NCBI GenBank assembly: GCA_947095585.1
Contig: OX352761.1
Span: 95,375,333-95,439,332, forward strand
DNA: 64,000 nucleotides
Reading direction: 5' to 3'
Origin: Nephrocerus scutellatus
Taxonomy: Eukaryota; Arthropoda; Insecta; Diptera; Pipunculidae
The position numbers and the translations under genes were made by a program. Shown here piece by piece: positions 11,108 through 21,470 of the stretch (positions are counted from its first letter, which is position 1; every line of letters starts with the position of its first letter). The notes below the pieces were generated by a model. The model did not search any database. It was not told the DNA's origin and saw only the letters and a program-made list of their open reading frames with translations.

Positions 11108-11264
11108 ATATATCTATACAATTATCCAAAAAGATAAGAGACACTTTTAATTGGCTACGCTAATCTTATAACCTATCTTATCTTAGGACCAATTTTAATC
11201 AGTATTTAACCATTGTAAAGGGTTTCTTGCTCCGGAGGTTATAGGCTACAGTCAGTTTAGGTTA

Positions 11265-11372
11265 GTTGGGGCGACTGTGTGGTGTGGGGTCAGTGTAGGG
11301 ATTACTAGGTTGATGGTCAGTTGGCGGGGTGAGTGGGTGCGCGCACCCGGACAAGGCCGGGGATTTCACTAG
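11265..11372 (+). mobile_element. Helitron-like 3' end
   Basis: G-rich sequence with repeated GGTCAGT/GGGTG motifs leads to CCCGGACAAGGCCGGG, able to form a short hairpin, then ends in CTAG (11369-11372). This matches the 3' ends at 18585-18609, 55470-55495 and 57210-57236. Confidence 0.5.
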
Positions 11373-11629
11373 GTATTCGTATACAACAGGTCATTTATAA
11401 AAAGGGAAACCGAGAAACTAGTCTGCTTGCTCTCTCTTTGCCATATTGCGGAAACCATACCCGTCGATTACCGACGGGTAGCAAATTTACAGTGTCGGCT
11501 ACAAAACCTTGCAAATAAAACGCAAAATTAAACCGTACCCCGGGTACAGTTTGCAAATAGAACGTCAAACTAAAACTACGAGAGAGAAATTTTAACTCTA
11601 CCCTGCAAATCGAAAGATCTATAAATAAG

Positions 11630-12070
11630 CTTTGTAACAAACTCTGTCAATTGCCTTGGAAATATCGATTGATGCAAAGACCGGTTCCACTGATCTGTGA
11701 GATATACCATCAAATCACCAATGGAACATTGCCCACGAAATCCGTACTGCCGGATTCCGTGAGTTTCATGAGCTGATAATTGTTCAGCGTTTCCATGACA
11801 TTGGAATTAACGGATCTAAGTGTTATGGGTCGGTAGAGAGGAGACGACAACTAGCCTTTTTCTGGGTATAGGCATGACAAGAGCTGGTTACAAACTTCCT
11901 GTTAAGAGTCCAGAAGAATAGGATAGATAGCTTACGCAATGATAATGCTAGCTTGGAAGAACATGTCTTCAAAACTAATGTGGAAATACCATCTGGTATT
12001 TTCTGGTTAAAAGTAAATCTGTCACTCAGAGTGTTCCATACTCGGAAGAACAGGCGGCAGCAATGCACAA
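11630..12070 (-). pseudogene. Non-LTR reverse-transcriptase fragment
   Basis: The minus strand shows, across shifted frames, a CHAYTQKKASCRLLS-like segment (finger region), a QYGFRGQCSIGDLMVYLTDQ segment and an ASIDISKAIDRV segment. The last corresponds to the first catalytic aspartate block of reverse transcriptase. Frames are broken and no ends are seen. The family differs from that at 9991. Confidence 0.65.
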
Positions 12071-13324
12071 CCTAGAAGTGTGGAGCTAGCTGCAAAATGC
12101 ACAGCAAACAGATTGGCCTTGATTTAAGAGCGGACAACTGGAATTTCATTATAAATGAAATCGACAACGTGGCATTTTTTTATTCTTTTCACAATTTTCC
12201 AATATAATTAATTTAATACATCTCACGACAAGCTTTTATTTCAGTTCAGTTAATCGACATTGATAGAATGATCTGATTTGTTTAGTTTGATAAGTTTTAC
12301 CTTATTGTTAATACAAGTTATTCGTTCCGACTTCACATAGCTAACTACGCCAATTTCCCGCAATTAAATCAAGTAATATATTTATTTTCTCCATTTTAGT
12401 ACATTTAAAAAAAAGTTTGTTTTGAAAAACAAGTTCCTTATTACTTTTCATGCACTAATTAGTTGGACTTTAATTAAACCTTGTATCCTTACAACTTACA
12501 AGAAACGGCCTAGTCACAATCTATGACAATCGTACTAATGAAGACTATCGATTCAAAGTAACACAAACTACAGTACACTACGTTAGTCATCATATGTGAT
12601 TAGATGTTCTGTGACCACCATGATCAGACTAGATCGTAGGGTTCCAACTGATATAACTGAAAGGTGCTGATACTGCATTTTATATCCACATATCGATAAA
12701 GATATGTGTACAATATTGCACGCACTAAAGTTCTTCATATGCCGTGTTGTTGTTGTTTTTGTTATTTATTCATTTTTTTTGTATTATAATTTTGTTGTTG
12801 TAAATGCGTATTATAGATTTTTAGATTTTTTATTTTATTTTTGATTTTATTGTTGTTGCTAATTTTTTCTATGCCTTGTAACTCGGCGGCATTCACTCGT
12901 GTAAATATATTAGCTTTACAAAGCAACAGCTTTTGGATTTAAATTTTCGATGCATTTTAATTGTTGTGTGTTAAACAAAACACCGCCTTACGGTGAACGC
13001 TATAACTAAAAAATGGCTTTAGTTCTAAATCCTAAAAACTTTTTGGATTTATTTTCGGCTTTATGCTTATGCGATTGTTGTTGTAAGCCAAGCTGGATTA
13101 GCCAAAACAATACAGCAAATATATTTATTTACAGGATATATAAAAAAAGTAAAATTTTTGATGCTCTGGACCGCTGAGCCGGCTCCTAATGGAAGGGTGA
13201 TTTTGGGTGTAGCCAATATCGTCCTTACATGTATTACAAATGATGCAGAAATGTTGAACAAAAAGTGTAATAAAATCATGTTTAAATGTTCTTATAACTT
13301 CTTTTTTCTTCACTTAAAACTATA
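12071..13324. other. No gene seen
   Basis: AT-rich DNA with poly-T and TTGTTG runs around 12750-12860. No coding similarity or inverted-repeat ends stand out. Confidence 0.45.
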
Positions 13325-13880
13325 CTAGTTATTAACCCCGGCGTTACCCGGGAACCGCCGACCACCACCCCCAAAACACCGTTTAGACACACCAAAAGCT
13401 AAAAAACAGTCGTTGTCTGGCTGCCCCTCTCACCCTACTGACCCAACCAAACTACTGAACTGAAACCACCGCACACCATTTAACCCCACCCCCACCTAAC
13501 CACCACTGACACAAAATTGTAGCGTATTGTCGCGACTTCTGAGTTCATACAAAAATTCCTTGGAAAACGGCATTTTTTCATTTTATCCCGAATTTTGAAA
13601 TTTTCCAGGTTCCTATAATCATCCCCAGATTATTCTTTACTTATTTACTTCATTACTTATAATGCGGTTCAATTCGAGCAAAGAATTATTATTACAAGCG
13701 TGCTTACCGTTTAATTTTGTGCAGTCAAATTCGCCAATAATTAGACTATCAAACGATTTTATCCTACTTAGGGCTACGTTTGCTTGCCCAGCAGCGAAGT
13801 TTTTAACCCAAATAACCCTCACCATGGTCAACAGTGCTACCCTGCATTTTGCACACTGTTAAGCCCAGCACAACACCAAT
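13325..13880 (-). pseudogene. Helitron 3' end with helicase C-terminal remnant
   Basis: On the minus strand the element ends with the CCCGGGTAACGCCGGGG hairpin region followed by CTAG (13325-13328). About 300 bases upstream, the frame at 13831-13637 encodes FAAGQANVALSRIKSFDSLI, which matches motif VI of Helitron/Pif1-type helicases (GQ..VALSR). In a neighbouring frame just before it, LTVCKMQGSTVDHG matches motif V, so a frameshift separates them near 13790-13820. Intact families carry a Rep nuclease and helicase and move by rolling-circle replication; here only the tail survives. It identifies the CCGGG...CTAG termini in this window as Helitron ends. Confidence 0.75.
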
Positions 13881-14513
13881 GGCGACATTCTCCGTTCAGC
13901 TGTACCGAAGCTGTATTTAGCCTAAAACTGTACAGCTCTTGGCTGAATGACATGACTACCATCATTACCAAAATCTATTCTAACCGATTGAATGTCAGTA
14001 TCGTTCATTTGTGCTTTTCAAAAGCAGGGCCTTAATATTTCAGTAATATGTCCGATGGCACCGATCAGAAGATATTATGATGTCAATAAATAAAGTGATC
14101 CAATGCTGTCTCATATTTTCCGTTAACTCAATTAAGGAAAATAGACGCCAAAGATGCGTCGCTGGCACTAGTCTGTCCGGCTGGTTTCTTCGTACTTCAT
14201 AGGGATAGGGAACCATTCATATCTCGTCAATAATTAAAAAGCTAATCTCTCGTCATTGATGGCGCATTAGCCGCTGGTAGTTCTCTGTAAGAATTGGCAT
14301 TTGCACTTTTCCTCCATCTTCCTGCAAGGGCAATTAAAGTGTTGAGAGTACTGAACGAAACCTACAACACCTGTTAGTACACGCACCTTTACAGTTTGTT
14401 TACTGTAGCACCGATTTACCTGATTTTTCAATAAACAGAAATGTTTTTCGGATCCCAGAATTTCCCGTTATAAAAAAGCGCTTATCGCTTCGTTTTGCTC
14501 TGGTACCTCTTTA
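13881..14513. other. No gene recognised
   Basis: Possible further decayed Helitron sequence up to about 14040 (cysteine/proline-rich short frames); nothing decisive after that. Confidence 0.35.
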
Positions 14514-14917
14514 GCAACATCAGACGATGAACTTGTTCGCCGCGAACATGTTGTTCTAGCTCTGCTTCACATCGCGATCATGTTGTCGTAGCTAAATCCG
14601 GTATGTAAACAACACCATGGCAACCAGCAGTAGAACATTATAATATTTTTGTCGGTTGATAAACATCGCCCAAAATAATGACGGACATAACATTGTGTGT
14701 TTTAATTTTTGATAAGGTTCTTTAAGAGCAAGATGAAAAAAACGCAACAAAAGAAAAGAAGAAAAAGAACTCTACTCAGAAATCGGTATTTACAGTCGAT
14801 GCCATGATGCCGATGATAAAAAACTTCCAATATATGACACAATTTGTTTTAGATTGAAAAATTGTATGGCGGTGTGAAAACATGTTACGGCACACAAGTT
14901 CATCGTCTGTTGAAGTT
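14514..14917. mobile_element. Inverted-repeat element
   Basis: Arms of about 40 bases, CAGACGATGAACTTGT at 14520 and its complement ACAAGTTCATCGTCTG at 14893, enclose about 320 bases without coding sequence. A non-autonomous DNA element is likely; class unknown. Confidence 0.5.
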
Positions 14918-15087
14918 ATAACTAATATTATTGTTAATTTTTTCCCTAAAAACTTTGCGTCAGAGCGCGCTCGAGCGCAGATTTTTTCAAACGGGAAATC
15001 GAACACGGAAAGCCAAAATCTTTTTTGTTGCATGTGTTTTTGTTGTGTTAGTATTAAGAGTGGTAAATCTCCCAAAATATACATAAG

Positions 15088-15223
15088 GCGTATTTTATTT
15101 GCCGAGGAATAAGGAATTAGATTTTGAAAACCAGCAAATAGCAGATTTTCTTATTCCAAAGATGGAATAAGATAGTGCAATTGTAGTTGTAATTCCTTAT
15201 TCCGCGGCAAATAAAATACCAGC
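15088..15223. mobile_element. MITE, family GCTG
   Basis: Ends GCGTATTTTATTTGCCG and CGGCAAATAAAATAC, with subterminal AGGAATAAGGAATT and AATTCCTTATTCC, form inverted repeats of about 28 bases around a 136-base body. It belongs with 5570-5706 and 34201-34683. Confidence 0.75.
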
Positions 15224-15487
15224 TATAGCTGTTTTCGCTCTATGATAGAGTCGTTTTGAAGGGGAAACGAAAAAATTGACAGCCAAAAAACACCTCTGGG
15301 GCAGAGTTTAAAAAAAAACGGCATACGTTTTCTTGTTTCAACTCGTTTAGTATTTCAAATGCATGAATTTGATCAAGAGTATATTACAGAACAAGCAAGG
15401 AAAGTGGAGTTTATCGTGCGAGGTCGAAGCTTGACAATCTAACGAGCACGATGAGCACTTTTCTGCGAGTCGTGTACGCTATTTTTT

Positions 15488-15706
15488 ACGCGTCCAAACC
15501 GGTATTTTTTTGCTAAATCGAGAGAGAAGCAGAAATGTGAGAATGTGTATTCGCTGTGACTGCAGTAAATAACAAAGAAATTAATTTTTCACGCGTCCAA
15601 ACCGGTTTTTCTGCTAAATCGAGAGAGCAGCAGAAATCACAAACGACAAACAAAAGAGAATTCTTGCTCATGCGCAATGTGTTCGCTGAGATTGTAGTAA
15701 ATAACA
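15488..15706. repeat. Tandem duplication, period 103
   Basis: ACGCGTCCAAACCGGT followed by GCTAAATCGAGAGAG, AGCAGAAAT and GTAGTAAATAACAAA-like boxes occurs at 15488 and again at 15591, with moderate divergence. Confidence 0.7.
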
Positions 15707-17635
15707 AAAGACGTTTATATCATAACATAACTAGTGTTGTTATGGGCTACTTTCGAGGCTAGTTTATAGCGAACGAAACAGTCACTTTCGTCTATGGGCG
15801 TGTGAAAAAGCATTTTCTTACTGCCTGTCATGTTTCTGTAAATCTCCAAGCGTGCGTTTATATCCCGAAGGTGACTTTATCTTGTTAAAAAAGCTGCTCC
15901 TATCATATCTTACCGCATAACAACTTGCTTTCACTTCAGTACGGGACATACTGGAGGAGTAAACTATAGTAATAACTTTCAGAATTACTTGCTGCCAAAA
16001 AATACTGCACTAAATTTCACAAAAGTGCACTCGATTTGTTTGCTTATGCTACAATTTTAAAATAAAAACATTTGTTATCATTCTTTTCGTCATCATGGCA
16101 TTTTTGCGACCTTTTCGACACAAATTCACATACAAAACGTGCTAGTGCCAATTTCTTTTTCCGCTTTTTCGCATAAATTTTTGTAGTAAAACTTGGAAAA
16201 ATTAGCATGGAGGGAAAATGAATTTACTCTATTTCTCGCTCTCTTTTACTATTCTTTCGAGTACGGGAAAGCTTCTGATTCTAAAAAGTCGTAACAATTA
16301 GTAATAATTCATACTATTTTTGTGTACGGGAACAGACCAATTATCATCCGGACTGCACATCTGTACGAAATTTCAATTCGATTAGATGACGGTAAGTGTA
16401 TCAAAATAGACTTTAAAGATTTGACAGAAACAAAATTGTAGTGCTCCTGCATAACAAGTCCATAACATTGCATTGTCACCGGGACTACATATTTCTGCAA
16501 AATGATAAAAAATCGATTTGTAAGATTTGTAGCAATCGGAAGTCAGAATAGCATGCATTTAAATCGGTTAATACTAATAAATAAAAAAAAATATGTTTGG
16601 CACGTGTGATGCGTGTAAAAGTAAAAGTTATTTCAAAACGAAAATTTATGCGTATATCGATGTATTCATAAGTTTGAAAACGTTTTTATTATCACGCTTT
16701 TGTGTATGTCTGTCTGTGCGGGTGGAATTTTGTGATTGATTTTAAACTAACTTCCCATTGAGCTATAGACTTCAAACTTTAAACATAGCTCAGAGCTGAT
16801 GAACATTGAAAAAATCACAAAACAGGCAACAAATCGCAAAACAAAATTAATTAAACGCGATTTTGCAATTTGTTTCAGACCAATGCAAACTACTACGCAC
16901 AATACTCATTTTAAACGTTTTAAATTAAAAATGTATTTGTTTTAGCTAACATGTCTTAAATTTACTTGTTTTGTATTTCAATGAAGTTTGTCGTTATACA
17001 AAAACAGTCAAATAAATAAATACATTTTAATACAAAAATTAATTTGATAAACTGAATTTATTACCTTTTTAAAAAAGAAAACAAAAGAAAAAACTAGCTT
17101 AACAATATTAGCTTAACAGTAAGTAAAAACAACATCTATTTATTATATCTGTCTATTTATTTATTATCTGTTTATATTTTTTTCGGGGGCTGACCGCATA
17201 CTTAGAAAGTGTAAGCCCCTCTCTGTAGAAAGCCTAACTATTTTCTTGAAACTTGAAACACAGATACTGGCGAAAATTAAATATTTGGTAATTAATGGAA
17301 GAGCAAAATCCATATGAAAGGTTTCTGTTTTTCACTACTACAACTTACGTTTCTCGATCGTTTTACTATTTTCGCTACAGTGTATCAATATCTCACACCA
17401 GTCGATTTTCGTATTTTTTACGGCAATGGTATGTGTAGAGTTGGGCTTTCTCTAGAGATTGTTTTGAGTTCGCACCATCGCGCTCAATTGCTTAAGCTCT
17501 TTACTAGATTTAGAGGATTCATAAATCATAACAATATAAAAAAATGTGTATGCGGCCAGATGTCCTGTTTCAAAGTATGATGGGTTCATGTTAGTTTGTA
17601 AAATTTAAGGAAGCTACTTATAATTTTTTTTGTAT
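15707..17635. other. No gene seen
   Basis: AT-rich, with short open frames only. No splice-linked coding sequence or recognised mobile element. Confidence 0.4.
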
Positions 17636-18272
17636 GGGAGTACACTGATCAAAGTGTGCGCCCCCTTCCAAAATATGGCGGTTCTTGTTTTCTTTAGTTT
17701 CAGATTTGCCAAGCGGGTAATCCTGTGAAGGTTTGGTAGCGATCGGATCAACAGGTGGCGCTGGGGTTTTTTCTGATTACGGACCGATTTTGCTCAAGTT
17801 CACACCATATAATATTTAAATCGAATAAGTGGCGCTGGGGTCGCTTTTTTTTTCCTATTATGGAGCGATTTGGCTCAAATTTATAGCATATAATAAATAT
17901 TTAAATTAAAATAAAGTCTTTGGCAAAATTTGGACCCGATAGGTGGCGCTGGGAGTACACTGATCAAAGTGTGCGCCCCCTTCCAAAATATGGCGGTTCT
18001 TGTTTTCTTTAGTTTCAGATTAGCCCAGCGGGTAATCCTGTGAAGGTTTGGTAGCGATCGGATCAACAGGTGGCGCTGGGGTTTTTTCTGATTACGGACC
18101 GATTTGGCTCAAGTTCACACCATATAATATTTTAATCGAATAAGTGGCGCTGGGGTCGCTTTTTTTCCTATTATGGAGCGATTTGGCTCAAATTTATACC
18201 ATATAATAAATATTTAAATTAAAATAAAGTCATTGGCAAAATTTGGACCCGATAGGTGGCGCTGGGGTGGAA
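17636..18272. repeat. 315-bp tandem duplication (GGTGGCGCTGG units)
   Basis: Two nearly identical copies start at 17636 and 17951 (GGGAGTACACTGATCAAAGT). Each contains three GTGGCGCTGG boxes and CACACCATATAATAT. Similar boxes occur at 56760-56890 inside Helitron-like sequence, and a Helitron 3' end follows at 18585-18609, so this is probably the body of a Helitron-like element. Confidence 0.75.
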
Positions 18273-18584
18273 AATGTAGTTTTCGTCTTCTTTTTCTTGC
18301 TACGTTGGTTCGGCTTCGTAATGTTGGTCTTTTTACGACAGTTCATTTTAGCGCTTTTGCGGACTTTAAAAATAGTGAGCTCGACGTAATTACATAGCTG
18401 CACAATAACACCGCTTTAATTACTTGCTGGGCTTCTATTGTAATTAACACTAATCACTTTCAAACTAAATTCTCATATACCACTGCGTACCGATTGCCAA
18501 ACACAATTGAGGCTGCAGTTTTGACCCTTTTTTTATCCGTATACTTGGTGTCCAATGGGGTCGAGAGGTGGGTCACGAGGCCAC

Positions 18585-18609
18585 AGGCAACGCCGGGTAC
18601 TTCAGCTAG
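18585..18609 (+). mobile_element. Helitron-like 3' terminus
   Basis: GGCAACGCCGGGTACTTCAG followed by CTAG at 18606-18609. It probably closes the element that contains the 315-bp duplication; the 5' end is not identified. Confidence 0.55.
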
Positions 18610-19277
18610 TAAATTCATATACAATTAATTAGTAGTCTTTTACATCGTTTTGTGCCAATAACAATAATCTAAGTAGTTTTTGTTTTTATTTAAGAGAAGG
18701 GTCTCACTGCAAACACCTAGATGGAGGAAGAGAAAATTTAGAACATTTATATTCTTAGGCGTTAAAACTGTGATCACTAAAATTATGAACGAAACCACAA
18801 CAATACACTACCAAACTTAATATTTAGAACACATATTACTTTATGATACAGATGAAAAAAAAACATATGTTTTTCAATGTACGAACATATGTTCTAAATT
18901 TTTTATTTAATTTTTGACATGGGTTTTTTCAGCGATATCTCCATAATTTTTCACACACAAGAAAATTATTTTATTGTAGCATTATTGTTATTTGAGGTGG
19001 AAGCAACGAGTTATTTCGTGAGCAGCTTAGCCTTATAAGCAATTTCTGAGATTCTGAGTGTGAAGCGTATCGCGTTAGGCACGGGTAATGCGTTTAAAAG
19101 TTGATTTTATTTCAACGAGTTATTTGCCGACATCTTAAATAAGTCAGTAAATTCGTTTGAAACGTATCACATATTGACAGCTGCTTTTAAACAACAAATA
19201 ATTGTCTTGCGTTTATAAAAATCGAAAAAAATGATGTGATTAGATTTTCGTGCAAAACAGAGATAGAAAATAAGTCA
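18610..19277. other. No gene recognised
   Basis: AT-rich spacer. A short inverted pair (about 18857-18897, ACATATGTTC/GAACATATGTTC) is present. Confidence 0.4.
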
Positions 19278-19901
19278 CCTCGCGAGAAGACTTGTTTGAA
19301 TAAGTCAGGTTCCACAAATAAGTCTTCGTTTCGAAAATAACCAAAATGGTGTATTTAGAATTTGAGCTGTCATTTATAACATTCAAAAGTTGACATTTCT
19401 ACGTATTAGTGAATTTGGTTGAAAAAGGCGGGGTAAATCTAAAAAAGAAATGCGATTTCTGAAATTTGATCTAGATAAAACAATCTATTGATTTTTTTGA
19501 GTAACACAAAGCCGACTTTTTTTTAGTTAGATCAAGCTATTTGGGTGAATAGAATATCACAAAATAGCGTGGCTACACGATAATGGGGATGAAAGTCATG
19601 TCCAGCGAAATAGGTAGGTTTTAAGTGAGTTGGAAAGAAAAAGCTTGATCCCACCGAGAATCCACCGAAAAGCAAAAACAAATAATGACTTTCGGAGCAA
19701 GCATGAACGTTCTACACGGCAAAACAGCAACAAAGTGACGAACATACACACAAACACACACAAATGCTTCATTATGTGTAGCCACAACGTTCATTGGAAT
19801 GACTTTCATGCCCACGCCTGTGTAACCACGCTCTAAGGCTGTACCGGAAACGAAGACTTATTTGTGGAACCTTACTTATTCAAATAAGCCTCGCGAGATG
19901 A
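19278..19901. mobile_element. Inverted-repeat element with a second one nested inside
   Basis: Outer arms of about 55 bases: CTCGCGAGAAGACTTGTTTG...TTCCACAAATAAGTC at 19278-19333 and its complement at 19848-19901. Inner arms of about 37 bases: AGCGTGGCTACACGA...ATGAAAGTCAT at 19566-19602 and its complement at 19797-19833. The inner 270-base unit lies wholly within the outer one. No transposase is present. Both look like MITEs of different families. Confidence 0.75.
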
Positions 19902-21400
19902 CAGCGATATTTCTGCCTAGCAAAGAAATCTGATTTGGTTTTCAAAATTACAAAGATGTGTAACAGAGACACAATTTTTATTTTGATTTTGTTGTCAAAG
20001 TTTATGAATTAAGACGATTTTACTGACTACATACTGACTAAAAATAAATAAGTCAATTAGTTTGATATAAGGCTGTGGTCAAGAATTCACCAACCTGTTT
20101 GCAAAAGGAGGAGGGGGAGAAATACCGCAATAACACACCATTGATCATCTGGCCCCATGAAAGGGTCAGGTTACGCTTACGATGACTGGTGATTGTAGCT
20201 GCAGGGACCACTTTCACCGGTGCTTTGCCAGTTAAATCCAAAATGGCATTGCGGGGCTATCTTGTTTTAATTTTACTTTCTTCCTATAACAGAATCCCTT
20301 TTAGCTTGTAGTATTGAAACTTTAAAAGAGAGTAGAGAGTACAGAGTAGATACACGACACAAGAAACACAACTGTTGCTCGACCTCGAATCTCGAAACAC
20401 TCCCACGTTCCACAATCCCCACTATCCCTCTATTAAATAAAAATATAATTTAAAATTCTCTGATACCATATCGGTAATGCGCATGCTAGTTCTATTTAGT
20501 AAATAGCGGACAAATGAACTTTTTGGTCACTCCAAAGCGTGGAGTGTGGGCTGCGGGGTCGTCGTATGTAGCTTGTAACTGACATGTCGCTTGTCTAACT
20601 GGTACTGGTGAATGCATTGATTCTCGTTCACTATTCCGTACGGGACAGCCGACGTGAATGGAAGTGTCACTTAACTAGAGCAACCGGGAAACAGCTGTTT
20701 TCATTTTCAATTCTGGTGAATTTCAAGTGCTGTATGAAAAAAAAAATTGAGAAGTTTTGTGCAACGAAAAGGCCAATTTGTTTACGTGCATCAGGTAATA
20801 ACAAGTAACAATCAATTGAGTAAATACTACAGATGAAAAAACTTTCTAAATTTATAGTGTTGTGCATTGTGACACCTACACGATTTATGTGTAAATTGGT
20901 TTCAATTTGTCAACACACAATTGGCCAAGAATACCTACCGTTGATAAATTGGCGTGCATACTTTTTTTACGACACCGACACTGGATTTTGTTTTGAAGTT
21001 TCAACCCAGTTGGACTGTTTACTAGTTTAGCTTATGTATTTGGTTGAGTTGTAAATTGTGGGTAATAGTTTTTAGCTCAAATTTCATGATTTAATGCACT
21101 GCACTGTTTGCAATACTGAACGGTCAAAACCATGTTTGCTGTTATACTTGTTGCTGAAAAAGACTATCTACATAATCGTGTATATCATTAAGTTTAATAA
21201 CTGAAATTTTGACAATTTCTGCTCTTTCATTGTAGAGAGCAAAATGCAATCTTGCGAAAAAGTGCAAATATTTATTAACATAAATATATGTAGACATTGA
21301 ATAATGTATACGAACGCGGTTTTTTGTATAAGAACGTACTCGTTAAGTCCTCTGGCTCTATTTTTTTTGTTAATAGATTTTTTTTGCTTTTGCTTTGCAG
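19902..21400. other. Upstream region of NAGK; no coding sequence recognised
   Basis: Not obviously repetitive. A possible untranslated first exon could end at a CATCAG|GTAATA donor (about 20794) and splice to the acceptor at 21400; this is inferred from signals only. Confidence 0.3.
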
Positions 21401-21470
21401 GTATTGATAGCGAATTATAATTGACTCACGTACAATAAATCGCAACGTCTAACGTACTAGAAATCGCAAC
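21401..21470 (+). other. Probable NAGK 5' untranslated exon part
   Basis: A strong acceptor (TTTTGCTTTTGCTTTGCAG, ending at 21400) lies 70 bases before the NAGK start codon, so the leader is probably spliced to an upstream non-coding exon. This rests on the splice signal only. Confidence 0.4.
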
